A DNA stretch of 64,000 bases, taken from the NCBI RefSeq assembly GCF_900112795.1, contig NZ_FONA01000012.1, forward strand, positions 62,001 to 126,000. Reading direction: 5' to 3'. A model generated the notes under the pieces. The model was not told the DNA's origin. It worked only from the letters and a program-made list of their open reading frames with translations, and made no database searches. Each line of letters begins with the position of its first letter. The stretch's first letter is position 1. A program made the position numbers and the translations under genes. This DNA comes from Thermophagus xiamenensis. Its GTDB lineage: Bacteria; Bacteroidota; Bacteroidia; Bacteroidales; Marinilabiliaceae. This document shows, in pieces, positions 55,067 through 63,853 of this stretch.

Positions 55067-56386
55067 CTACGGCTTAGACCATCCCCTTACATCTATTTTA
55101 CCGGTTACGGCTTCGGATATGAGGGATTGACGGTAGAGCTTGAGCTTTTCGATGGATTCAATAATTTTTTCAATTGCTATATCAATGTGTTTTGTATTTT
55201 CTTCAATAAACAACGCAATATCATCTTGTTCTTTTTGTGAAGGAAATGGTATTTCAATATTAATCAAATCAGATGCATTTATCGCTGGATAGCTTACTCC
55301 GACAGACCTACTAATTACTTCATCAATGAAATTCTCACAACATACAACAGCTCCTAAAAAAGAAGACAAAACCTTTTTCGGGCGCAAGACTGCAAAGCCA
55401 GTTGATGCAATAAAGCCATCATGTATGACATCAATTTGAGCAATTGCTTTTAAATAAGTTCGGACAGTTGAAATGATTACATCATTTTTTCTTACTATTC
55501 TACGAGCTCTTGATGGTGCTTCTGAAAAGATTAATGTTTCATACTGCTCAATCCCTTTTTCAAGACTCACATTGCCAATTTCGATATAATTAATAACTTG
55601 TTCATCATCGATATTTTCAGAAAGAGTCTCATCATTGCATGTAACAACTCTTTTAAGTTTTTTTGTTTCCCAATGCTCCGGAATTTTTCCCAACCACTCA
55701 ATGCCACTATCTTTCATAGGTACATTAGGATTTAAACCTTTGGTAACTGCCTCGTTAATGATGGCCTGGCGTTGCAGTTTAAGTTTTTCAATGAGTTGCT
55801 CTTTTTTCTCAATGAGGCTGTCTATTTGGGTGGTTTTGTGGTCGAGAAAGGAGGCGATGGCGGTTTGTTCCGATAACGAAGGTAAGACTACTTTAAGTTC
55901 TTTATACTTATCTGCTCCAATGTTCTGTATAGTAGCCTGATTAAATATGCTATCCTTCCATGAGGTGTATGAATTGGACTTTGTAAAATAGTATAAAAAG
56001 TCGGATGAAACTTTATTTTTATTTGGTGATGCTTTTATTAAATATCCAGCAAAACATGCAACACCATTATAGTTCTTAAACTGAAAAGTTTTGCCAACAG
56101 TGGCACCACTTCTAGCAAATAAAATATCATTATTTTTTAAGTAGTATCCTTCTGCTTTATCAAGTGGTAATGATTTAAAAGTTTCATCTTTTAATTTACC
56201 ATCATCTCCAAAATCAGTAATGCGAATATACCGAGGTAAGGTTTTATCATCAAGTTCTGCAGACTCATTTGCTCCATATTGTAGAGGAGAATTAAGTAAA
56301 TATTTCAAGCTCGCAATCTCCCAGGAAATAGGAATCTCACCAATCCACTCAATTCCACTATCCTTATATTTTTCGTATTTCTTCAT
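55067..56386 (-). CDS. hsdS: Type I restriction-modification specificity subunit (HsdS)
   Basis: 439 residues with two half-subunits, each with a target-recognition domain opening (IEWIGEIPISWEIASLKYLL and IEWLGKIPEHWETKKLKRVV) and closing with a helical spacer (LSEQTAIASFLDHKTTQIDSLIEKKEQL; QKEQDDIALFIEENTKHIDIAIEKI). The two recognition domains set a bipartite target. It lies 59 bp downstream of hsdM. Both halves are intact, so the system may be active. The actual sequence specificity cannot be read from the protein. Confidence 0.95.
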   Translation of the reverse strand: MKKYEKYKDSGIEWIGEIPISWEIASLKYLLNSPLQYGANESAELDDKTLPRYIRITDFGDDGKLKDETFKSLPLDKAEGYYLKNNDILFARSGATVGKTFQFKNYNGVACFAGYLIKASPNKNKVSSDFLYYFTKSNSYTSWKDSIFNQATIQNIGADKYKELKVVLPSLSEQTAIASFLDHKTTQIDSLIEKKEQLIEKLKLQRQAIINEAVTKGLNPNVPMKDSGIEWLGKIPEHWETKKLKRVVTCNDETLSENIDDEQVINYIEIGNVSLEKGIEQYETLIFSEAPSRARRIVRKNDVIISTVRTYLKAIAQIDVIHDGFIASTGFAVLRPKKVLSSFLGAVVCCENFIDEVISRSVGVSYPAINASDLINIEIPFPSQKEQDDIALFIEENTKHIDIAIEKIIESIEKLKLYRQSLISEAVTGKIDVRGWSKP

Positions 56387-56445
56387 TGTCTTGCACTATG
56401 ATTTTTTTGATAGCTTTGAATACTATGATTTTTTGTTTTCATAGT

Positions 56446-58239
56446 TTATGACAATAATTCTTTTAATAATTTACTAATCTCTTGTTCTAATTCGGCAATT
56501 TCGGCTTTAATGGTTTCGGAACTTTCCAAATCTTTATATTTATAGAAATACCTGGTAAAGTTGATTTCGTAGCCAATGCGGGTTTTGTCGAAATCAATCC
56601 AGGCATCAGGCACATGTGGTTTCACTTCCTTTTCAAAGTATTCTTCAATATCAGCGGTTAAAGGCACCTTTTCTTTATCGCGTTTTTTGGGGTCGGGTTT
56701 GGGTTCTCCTTTCTTATTGGTTACTATGTTGCCATTTTCATCTAACAGAGGCTGTTCAATTGTTAGTTGATAATAACCAAAGTGGTCGTTGTCGAATATT
56801 TTGCAGTATTCGCCTTCTTCAAAATTGTTATAGATTTCAGCAATTTTGGCAATGAATTGTTCTTCAATGATGTTACGTTTGTTGCCCAAACTTTTTTTCA
56901 TGGGATTGGCAAAAATATATTCCACCTTTTTACTGCCATTGGTTCCTTTTTCAATGTGGGCCGCTGCATTTATTAACTGAACCTTGCCTTTGCGTTTCGG
57001 TCTTTTTTTATTGGTAATAAACCAAATGTAGGTGTTGATACCTGTGTTATAGAATAGGTCCTTGGGTAATGCTATAATACATTCCAGCCAGTCATTTTCG
57101 ATTATCCATTTTCGTATTTCGCTTTCGCCACTACCGGCATCACCGGTAAACAGGGGAGAGCCATTGGTGACTACGCCAATACGGCTGCCATCACGCTCCA
57201 TTTTAGAAATCATGTGTTGCACAAATAACAACTGCCCATCGCTGGTGCGTGGCAAACCGGCATAAAAACGCCCTGCTGGGTTTAAGGCTTCGTTTTGAAT
57301 GAATTTTTGGTCTTTCTTCCAGCTAACCCCGTAAGGTGGATTTGCCATCATATAATGGAAATGCTTTCCAACAAACTGGTCTTCTGAAAAAGAATTACCG
57401 TGTTTTATATTATTGGCATCTTCTCCCGTAATTAATGCCTCTGATTTGGCAATGGCAAACGATTGTTCGTTTATTTCCTGTCCGTAGGTTTTAATGGTTG
57501 GCTTGTTGGGACTATCGGCAAGCAAAACTTCTTTAATGTATTTTTTGCCCAGGTTTAACATACCACCCGTACCACAGGCAGGGTCGTAAATGGTTCGGAT
57601 AATGCCGGGCTGACTTAGTTCTTCTTTTTCGGGTGCAAAAATAATGGCATTCATCAAGGCAATTACATCGCGCGGGGTAAAGTGTTCTCCTGCTGTTTCG
57701 TTGCTTTGCTCGTTTGAGATTCTGATTAATTCCTCAAAAATATAACCCATGCCGTGGTTGTCAATTTTATCGGTATTTAGGTTCACCTTACAGATGGCAT
57801 CAATCATTTCGTAAAGCAACTTATTTTTAATCAGGCGAGCTACAATTTTATCGAACTGAAAATAGTCCAGTATTTCACGTACATCCGGGTTAAAACCATT
57901 CAGGTAATTATTGAAGTTAATCTCAATATTTTGAGGGTCGTCTTTTAGTGATATTAAAGTATGCTTTGAAGTGTTGTAGAACTTTAATCCTCCGGCAGCC
58001 TTGCGAAGGATGGGGTCGAGTTTATCTTCTGCTACTTTATCGTGAAAGTCATTGTAAGCTTTACGAACCTTTTCGTTAACAGCTTCTAAAATACAATCCA
58101 AGCGTCTGATAACTACAAAAGGTAACAGCACATCGCCTATTTCATTTTTCTTAAAGGCATTCCAAAGAACATCATTGGTTATTTGCCAAATAAATCCTAC
58201 TTCTACTTTGCTGTTATTGTTATTGACTTCGTTGCTCAT
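56446..58239 (-). CDS. hsdM: Type I restriction-modification methyltransferase subunit (HsdM)
   Basis: 597 residues. Helical N-terminal HsdM_N domain (~10-150), then an N6-adenine methylase with AdoMet motif I DPACGTGGMLN (~210) and catalytic motif IV NPPYGVSW (~295), and a C-terminal helical tail. It methylates one adenine on each strand of the HsdS target to protect host DNA, and with HsdR forms the restriction complex. First gene of the locus, with a candidate promoter 36 bp upstream. Confidence 0.96.
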   Translation of the reverse strand: MSNEVNNNNSKVEVGFIWQITNDVLWNAFKKNEIGDVLLPFVVIRRLDCILEAVNEKVRKAYNDFHDKVAEDKLDPILRKAAGGLKFYNTSKHTLISLKDDPQNIEINFNNYLNGFNPDVREILDYFQFDKIVARLIKNKLLYEMIDAICKVNLNTDKIDNHGMGYIFEELIRISNEQSNETAGEHFTPRDVIALMNAIIFAPEKEELSQPGIIRTIYDPACGTGGMLNLGKKYIKEVLLADSPNKPTIKTYGQEINEQSFAIAKSEALITGEDANNIKHGNSFSEDQFVGKHFHYMMANPPYGVSWKKDQKFIQNEALNPAGRFYAGLPRTSDGQLLFVQHMISKMERDGSRIGVVTNGSPLFTGDAGSGESEIRKWIIENDWLECIIALPKDLFYNTGINTYIWFITNKKRPKRKGKVQLINAAAHIEKGTNGSKKVEYIFANPMKKSLGNKRNIIEEQFIAKIAEIYNNFEEGEYCKIFDNDHFGYYQLTIEQPLLDENGNIVTNKKGEPKPDPKKRDKEKVPLTADIEEYFEKEVKPHVPDAWIDFDKTRIGYEINFTRYFYKYKDLESSETIKAEIAELEQEISKLLKELLS

Positions 58240-58274
58240 GTTTTGTTTCGATTTCTTTTTTTTCGTTGATAATG

Positions 58275-58282
58275 CAAATATA
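58275..58282 (-). promoter_or_regulatory. Candidate -7 box of the hsdM promoter
   Basis: TATATTTG on the minus strand, 36 bp before the hsdM start codon. No TTTG -33 element is seen at the usual distance. Confidence 0.45.
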
Positions 58283-58312
58283 GTTTTTATGTGTGCAGTG
58301 GTGGTGCGTAGG

Positions 58313-58585
58313 TTAAAATTTTAAAATTCCAGAAATGTAATCTCCTTTAATTTGTTCTGAATCTTTCCCACCTAAGGTATTTATATTAGCCTGAATATCT
58401 TCAATTAATTTATTACTCACTTTACTATTTTCATTCTTTAAGTGACTTGAAAGTTGAATTTCATGTCCTTTCGTTATTTTCTCACCTTTACTGTTGAAAT
58501 GATTAATCGAATCACCTGTGTAAATACGAAAATAGTTTGTCCAAATAGTTCTATCGTGCTCCGAAAATGATTTTTGTCCTCTCAC
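58313..58585 (-). CDS. Short unidentified protein or gene remnant next to the restriction locus
   Basis: 90 codons from a GTG start (MRGQKSFSEHDRTIWTNYFR...), ending KGDYISGILKF. A stop codon two codons upstream of the GTG fixes the 5' limit. I recognise no family. It could be the C-terminal remnant of a restriction-associated or phage gene: it lies between hsdM and the right flanking repeat, with no ribosome-binding or promoter signal I can see. Low-confidence coding call. Confidence 0.3.
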   Translation of the reverse strand: MRGQKSFSEHDRTIWTNYFRIYTGDSINHFNSKGEKITKGHEIQLSSHLKNENSKVSNKLIEDIQANINTLGGKDSEQIKGDYISGILKF

Positions 58586-58623
58586 ATCTTACATCTAAAC
58601 ATCTAAACCGTTATGCCGCCCAC

Positions 58624-58668
58624 GACAGAACCGGTTTGCACTTTACATAAGTATTTGGATATTGGGTT
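58624..58668 (+). repeat. Right copy of the direct repeat flanking the restriction locus
   Basis: Matches 51220-51265 in the same orientation (GACAGAACCGG, then CACT, ACATA, ATTTGGA, TTGGGTT). It lies between the unidentified 90-codon ORF and the mnmE stop. Confidence 0.6.
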
Positions 58669-58719
58669 TAGATTTTTATAGATTGTCCTGTAAAATGCAG
58701 CTATGCCGATGGATTTCAG

Positions 58720-60132
58720 CTATTTGCCGATGCAAAAGTTTTTAAAGATGTTTCCAAGAACTTCATCTGTAGTGATTTGGCCGGTTATTTCACCCAGGTA
58801 GTGTAGAACTTCGCGGATATCCTGGGCGATAAAGTCACCGGAGATGCCGTTCAGCAGACCATCACGAGTACGTAAGATGCCTTCGCGGGCCTTTTTGAGG
58901 GCTTCATAATGGCGGGCATTGGTAACCACCACCTGATTGTTGTCGATGGCGTTTGTATCGACGGTTTGTAAAAGATGGTCAATTAGATTGTCGAGATTGG
59001 TACGGTGTTTAGCCGATAGTGGAACTATGGCATCGGTACCGGTCAGTTCGCGAAAGGCATCTTCAGAAAACCGCTGATTAATGGTGCTCGAATCTACCAA
59101 ATCCACTTTGTTAATAATCAGAATGAGTTTTTGTTGGTCGGCGTTCATATGCTTTTTGACATCCATCACGGTCCGGTGGATATTTTGGTCTTCATCCCTG
59201 GCATCCATCATCAATAATATGACCGAAGCTTTACTTATTTTGTTGTAAGTAAGCTTGATGCCAATGTTTTCCACTTTGTCGTGGGTTTCGCGAATTCCGG
59301 CGGTATCGATAAACCGGAAAGTGAGGCCGTTGATATTGATAACATCTTCAATGGCATCGCGGGTAGTTCCGGGAACATCCGACACGATGGCCCGTTCTTC
59401 GTTAAGCAGAGCATTCAGGAGCGTAGATTTGCCGGCATTGGCGGGCCCTGCAATGGCTACCGGGATTCCATTCTTAATGGCGTTTCCGAGCGAAAAGGAA
59501 TTGATAAGGTTTTTCAGAACAGTGTCTATTTGATCAACAAGGTCAATTAACTGCCTACGATCAGCAAACTCCACATCTTCTTCACTGAAGTCGAGTTCCA
59601 GCTCGATCAGAGAGGTAAACTCCAGCAATTTATTTCTGAGATTAATCAATTCGTTGGAAAAACCACCTTTCATCTGTTGCAAGGCGACTCTGCGTGCCGA
59701 TTCGCTTTGGGCTGCTATGAGGTCGGCCACTGCTTCGGCCTGACTAAGGTCCATTTTCCCGTTAAGGAAGGCACGCTGTGTGAATTCGCCGGGTTTGGCC
59801 ATACGTGCACCATTGTCGATTAACAGATTAAGTATTTTCTGCTGAATATAAACGGAGCCGTGGCAGGATATTTCCACAATATCGTCGCCCGTAAAGGAAC
59901 GAGGTGCCCGGAAGAGGGAAATGACCACTTCGTCAATGTCGTTTTGGCCATCTGTAATGGTTCCGAAAAGTAGGGTATGAGTTGGTTGTGTACTGATTTT
60001 TTTATTCGCGGAAGCCGGCCGGAAAACCTTCTCTGTTATTTGAAAGGCTTGGGGTCCTGCCATTCTTACTATGGCAATGGCACCTGCACCGGCCGGAGTG
60101 GATATGGCACATATGGTATCGTCGGTAATCAT
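58720..60132 (-). CDS. mnmE: tRNA modification GTPase MnmE (TrmE)
   Basis: 470 residues from ATG 60132; a GTG one codon upstream is also possible. The N-terminal tetrahydrofolate-binding domain starts DDTICAISTPAGAGAIAIVR. A helical domain holds the inserted G domain with G1 GPANAGKSTLLNALL, G2/G3 IVSDVPGTTRD and DTAGIRET, and G4 NKVD. The C-terminus ends FCIGK with the conserved Cys. With MnmG it modifies U34 of some tRNAs (5-carboxymethylaminomethyl or related). A housekeeping gene next to the restriction locus, suggesting its 3' side is the insertion site. Confidence 0.96.
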   Translation of the reverse strand: MITDDTICAISTPAGAGAIAIVRMAGPQAFQITEKVFRPASANKKISTQPTHTLLFGTITDGQNDIDEVVISLFRAPRSFTGDDIVEISCHGSVYIQQKILNLLIDNGARMAKPGEFTQRAFLNGKMDLSQAEAVADLIAAQSESARRVALQQMKGGFSNELINLRNKLLEFTSLIELELDFSEEDVEFADRRQLIDLVDQIDTVLKNLINSFSLGNAIKNGIPVAIAGPANAGKSTLLNALLNEERAIVSDVPGTTRDAIEDVININGLTFRFIDTAGIRETHDKVENIGIKLTYNKISKASVILLMMDARDEDQNIHRTVMDVKKHMNADQQKLILIINKVDLVDSSTINQRFSEDAFRELTGTDAIVPLSAKHRTNLDNLIDHLLQTVDTNAIDNNQVVVTNARHYEALKKAREGILRTRDGLLNGISGDFIAQDIREVLHYLGEITGQITTDEVLGNIFKNFCIGK

Positions 60133-60234
60133 CACAAAAATTTTTTTGCAAAGGTACTCATAAAAAAATGCCGAATTGAAAAGTTACGAAGCATCTTTTC
60201 CTTCCGGCATTAATTTACGGGTTAGTAAACCGGT

Positions 60235-61233
60235 TTAATTGGCATCGAAAATGTCACTTTCGTCGAGGTATCCTTCGGAAACCACCGTTAATTGGATGTT
60301 TTGTTGATTTACCACTTGGGAAGTAAGGAGAACCGAAGGAACCAGTTTGTATCCGTTGTTTACGGTGATGGACGTGTTTATGGGTTCTTTATTGGCCAGC
60401 TTTATGGCCATGTTGGCGGCAGTGCTGACTAGAGCATCGATGGGTTTATAGATGGTGATGGTTTGGTCGCCTGCAACAATATTACGAATGGCATTTAGTT
60501 CGGCATCCTGACCTGCCACCAACACCTTTTTTTTCAGATTGAATTGTCGAAGCGCCCGGATGGCACCGCCGGCCAGTTCGTCATTGCCGGCTATGATAAC
60601 GTCCAAATCCGGATTGTTACCTGACAAATAATTCTTAATGATGGTGAAGGCTTCTTGAGCATCCCATTCATTAACATATTCATCTATCACAATATTAATG
60701 TCGCCTTTTTCGATGAGCGGCTGAAGCACATTCATCCATCCCAAATGAAGAAGCGTGGCATTGTAGTCTTTGGTGGGGCCGTCCAATAAAGCATAAGAAC
60801 CTGTTGGTGCCATCTTTGACAGGTAACCGGCCTGTAATTCCCCTATTCTGATGTTGTCGGTTGAGACGTAATAGTCAACATTGCAATCGCGAATCATCCG
60901 GTCATAGGATATTACGGGCACCCCTTTTTCATGAGCACTTTTAACAATGTCGCGTGAGGCATGAAGATCGACCGGAATAACCACTAAAACGTCCACGCCC
61001 TCATAGAGCAGTTGGGTTGCCTGTTCAAACTGTTTGGGGGAGTTTCCGTTGGCGACTCTGACCAGAGGAATAGCCCCCAACTCTTCTACCTGTTTTTCGA
61101 AAAGCTCTTTGTCTTTTTCCCAACGGTCAATACTCAATGTATCCATTAAAAATCCTATTTTGGGTTTGTTGTTACATCCTGTCAACAATGCCAAAAGGAG
61201 TAGTCCTTTGAATATTAATCTGAATGCCTTCAT
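60235..61233 (-). CDS. Periplasmic sugar-binding lipoprotein (XylF-like type I PBP)
   Basis: 332 residues. Signal peptide with lipobox (LLALLTGC, Cys ~20), then a LacI/RbsB-type periplasmic binding fold: IGFLMDTLSIDRWEKD, VLVVIPVDLHASRDIV, VPVISYDRMIRDCNVDYYVSTDN, DVIIAGNDELAGGAIRAL and the VAGQDAELNAIRNI hinge. Closest in feel to D-xylose-binding proteins. No ABC permease or ATPase genes are next to it, so it may serve a hybrid two-component sensor or a transporter elsewhere. Divergent from the WcaF-like gene. Confidence 0.88.
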   Translation of the reverse strand: MKAFRLIFKGLLLLALLTGCNNKPKIGFLMDTLSIDRWEKDKELFEKQVEELGAIPLVRVANGNSPKQFEQATQLLYEGVDVLVVIPVDLHASRDIVKSAHEKGVPVISYDRMIRDCNVDYYVSTDNIRIGELQAGYLSKMAPTGSYALLDGPTKDYNATLLHLGWMNVLQPLIEKGDINIVIDEYVNEWDAQEAFTIIKNYLSGNNPDLDVIIAGNDELAGGAIRALRQFNLKKKVLVAGQDAELNAIRNIVAGDQTITIYKPIDALVSTAANMAIKLANKEPINTSITVNNGYKLVPSVLLTSQVVNQQNIQLTVVSEGYLDESDIFDAN

Positions 61234-61519
61234 AGGTGAGAAGTTTAATTAGTACTAATTCACTTAATTTACAACATTAATTGCCGGACGTAAAGTGTTT
61301 TATTGAATCAAAATGATTAGGGGTTGCATATAAAATGTGTTTAAAACTTTTGTAGTTTTGATGCTTTCTGTACTTTAAAGTCGGCAAAATTTCTGATTTT
61401 TATATCGGGGACAGAGGTTTCTGTCAGTTAGTAAAAGCTTGCAGTAAAGGAAAAATGAGTATTGCTCATCTGGCTTTTCTCAAAAAGAATTTGCGTAAAC
61501 TTAAATAAACACTTTAGGG

Positions 61520-62071
61520 ATGAAGGTAGATTTGTCTCAATATGATAATAGCTGGTATAATCCCGGAAAGGGAATGATTGTAAGAAGCATTTGGTATGTT
61601 GTCAATGCCCTGTTTTTTATTAGTCCGTTTTTGCCCGTATCATTTATAAAGGTAAGGTTGCTACGGTTGTTTGGGGCCAGGATTGGTAAGGGGGTAGTTA
61701 TAAAGCCACGGGTTAATATTAAATACCCGTGGAATTTGTCGATAGGCGATTATAGTTGGATAGGCGAGGGGGTTTGGATTGATAATCTGACTAAGGTGGA
61801 TATTGGCCCACATTGTTGCTTGTCGCAAGGTGCTATGCTGCTCTGCGGAAATCATGATTATTCGAAATCCACTTTTGATTTGAGGATAGGTCCGATAGTC
61901 CTTGAAGAGGGAGTGTGGATAGGTGCGAATAGCATGGTGGTTGGTAATACAAAGTGTCTGTCGCATTCTGTTTTGGCCGTTAACAGCGTTGCCGGAGGAC
62001 AACTGGATGCTTATGGCATATATCGGGGCAATCCCGCTGAAAAAATAAGAGAAAGAGTAGTTAAGGATTGA
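61520..62071 (+). CDS. WcaF-like serine/hexapeptide acetyltransferase
   Basis: 183 residues. A short N-terminal hydrophobic region (~22-45) precedes left-handed beta-helix hexapeptide repeats: IGKGVVIKPRVNIKYPWNLS, IGDYSWIGEGVWIDN, VDIGPHCCLSQGAMLLCG with the active His in GNHDY, then IVLEEGVWIGANSMVVGN and YRGNPAEKI. WcaF proteins acetylate sugar residues of exported polysaccharides. It is a single gene with no polysaccharide cluster in the window, so the substrate is unknown. Confidence 0.9.
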   Translation: MKVDLSQYDNSWYNPGKGMIVRSIWYVVNALFFISPFLPVSFIKVRLLRLFGARIGKGVVIKPRVNIKYPWNLSIGDYSWIGEGVWIDNLTKVDIGPHCCLSQGAMLLCGNHDYSKSTFDLRIGPIVLEEGVWIGANSMVVGNTKCLSHSVLAVNSVAGGQLDAYGIYRGNPAEKIRERVVKD

Positions 62072-62084
62072 AGGGATTGAAAAA

Positions 62085-62249
62085 TCAATTTCATGATTGC
62101 GAGCGGGGAATTTCCCTTTAGGCGATTAAGGGATGAGCGTTGGCTATCATTATATTATGTGGTTGCATTAATGACTATTGACTAACCCCCAAAAACTAAT
62201 TTTAAGGTCAATCTAATCAATAACCTAAGTGATGTTTAGGCTGATAAAC
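62085..62249 (+). repeat. Dispersed composite repeat, copy H (diverged)
   Basis: Keeps the extra block seen in copies D and E (TTTCATGATTGCGAGCGGGG, AATTTCCCTTTAGGCGATTA), a remnant of the heptamer hairpin (ATTAATGACTATTGACTAACC) and a tail resembling the leader (AACCTAAGTGATGTTTAGG). Between the WcaF-like and RemB-like genes, which converge. Confidence 0.6.
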
Positions 62250-62251
62250 AT

Positions 62252-63853
62252 TTAGAAATAATCATAATAGACATTTCGCAAAGAGGTACGAAACGATAGA
62301 TAGAAATAATTCCCTTCAATGGTTTCGAGTTCGTTCGACATTCTCCGGAATCTGGCACCCAGGGTAAGGTTCATATTGTTTTGCGGGTTGATAAGAAAAA
62401 TGAGGTTGAATTCGGCCTGGGTAAGATGCGATTTAATGCCCTGACCGATGGTATGCCCGTAGTCACCGGGTCGTGTAACGTTGGGTTTATGAATATTGCC
62501 ACCATAGCTTACGTCGTCAGACGGGTCAAGGCCCTTCATGGCTATTTGAAGTTTGGATTCAAAATGCCAGCGTTTGTAACGATACCGTAAAAAAGAGATG
62601 CTTTCACGAAAATTGGCTCCCAGAGGATGTGCCAGTTCCTGATAAAAATGACCGTAATTGGTAATGGGCTGGTAATGAGAATAGGTATATGGTCTGACCT
62701 GACTGTATTCCGAAAGAAGATCCAGATTATTGATGCCAAATAAATTAAACGATTTTAAACCAATGAGAAATCCCTGTTTATTGGCCCACCATTTATTGTT
62801 GGAAAAGACTTCGTCAAACTTGAATTCGCCCAACACAAATTGCCCGTAAAGGGAGGTATTGTCCCACGGGATATATTTCATGCTAATGCCCATGGTCATG
62901 TTATCGGGCGATCCCAGATTATATTCCACCGGACGAAGGACCACCAGTGGGGTGATGTAGTTGACATCCAGACCCCGATAGCCGATGGTATCTTCGGCGG
63001 CCCAAATGACACTCTCGAAGAGTCCCAGGTTAAATCGTTTTCCAATATTCCAGCTTAGATAATGGAAAGCCCCGTACTTGCTTTCAAAACGCGTGTCACC
63101 GAGGGTTTCATCCCGTTCGTAATGCTTCAGCTCGCTAATCAATAGCATATATTTGGCATTCAGGAGCGTGGCCGTCATCTTCAGATAGGGATAGCTATAG
63201 GCATTATCCGACAAAAAGAGGGAGCGATATCCTTCTCCAATAAAATGTTTTCCAAACCCCATCTGAAAATTTAACCATCTTCCGGCATTGTAAGACAGAT
63301 ATCCGGTCGATTGTGAAAAATCGTGGCCATCTTCGCCATAATCTTTTCGTCGGCCCTGGCCCGGAACAATACCTCTTTCGTCGATAAAAGCATCAATATA
63401 AGCCGGGAAGGTAGCCTGATTTTCGAGTATATCGGCATAGAAACCAATGTTTTTGCCGAGTTTTCCTTCAACCAATGCACCGCGCGTGTTTACGTACCAT
63501 GATTTGCCGGCCTGATTATCTTTCCCTATTTCAAAGTTAAAAAGGGGGTTTATACGAATCCATACGTCATTTTCATTCCATTCAAAAAGATTACCGGAGA
63601 AAAACCGGCCAAAGATATTTTGTTGATGTCGGGGGCGTGGTATATCTCTTTGAATCAAAGAGTCTATATTGTAGAATTGTGCCACCTCGTCCAGTCGCAT
63701 GGGGCCAATGGCGGTGTGCAGATTTTGCCCGCCATGGTTGGTAATTCTGTCAATGGGATTTAAACCATTATGGTTCCAACTGTTGTAAATTTGACCTGAG
63801 AGATTTGTTGCCAGGAATAAGGACAAAACCAAAAAACACTTTTTATGCCCCAT
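62252..63853 (-). CDS. Outer-membrane beta-barrel, RemB/Wzi-like
   Basis: 533 residues. Signal peptide (ends NLSGQ), then a large beta-barrel with the segment MGFGKHFIGEGYRSLFLSDN (residues ~199-218) that recalls RemB of Flavobacterium johnsoniae gliding motility and Wzi-like capsule-assembly proteins. The C-terminus ends in an aromatic outer-membrane signal (YYDYF). It probably sits in the outer membrane and interacts with surface polysaccharide or gliding adhesins. Which of the two roles applies is not decided by sequence alone. Confidence 0.7.
   Translation of the reverse strand: MGHKKCFLVLSLFLATNLSGQIYNSWNHNGLNPIDRITNHGGQNLHTAIGPMRLDEVAQFYNIDSLIQRDIPRPRHQQNIFGRFFSGNLFEWNENDVWIRINPLFNFEIGKDNQAGKSWYVNTRGALVEGKLGKNIGFYADILENQATFPAYIDAFIDERGIVPGQGRRKDYGEDGHDFSQSTGYLSYNAGRWLNFQMGFGKHFIGEGYRSLFLSDNAYSYPYLKMTATLLNAKYMLLISELKHYERDETLGDTRFESKYGAFHYLSWNIGKRFNLGLFESVIWAAEDTIGYRGLDVNYITPLVVLRPVEYNLGSPDNMTMGISMKYIPWDNTSLYGQFVLGEFKFDEVFSNNKWWANKQGFLIGLKSFNLFGINNLDLLSEYSQVRPYTYSHYQPITNYGHFYQELAHPLGANFRESISFLRYRYKRWHFESKLQIAMKGLDPSDDVSYGGNIHKPNVTRPGDYGHTIGQGIKSHLTQAEFNLIFLINPQNNMNLTLGARFRRMSNELETIEGNYFYLSFRTSLRNVYYDYF

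Noticed and set aside
51456-58585. Larger defence island or phage defence system beyond type I restriction
   Set aside because: Besides hsdM, hsdS, hsdR, a GxxExxY gene and one unidentified short frame, no toxin, nuclease, retron, CBASS or similar genes are seen nearby.
60235-61233. LacI-type transcription regulator
   Set aside because: The fold is shared with LacI-family sensors, but the protein has a lipobox signal and no helix-turn-helix, so it is a binding lipoprotein.
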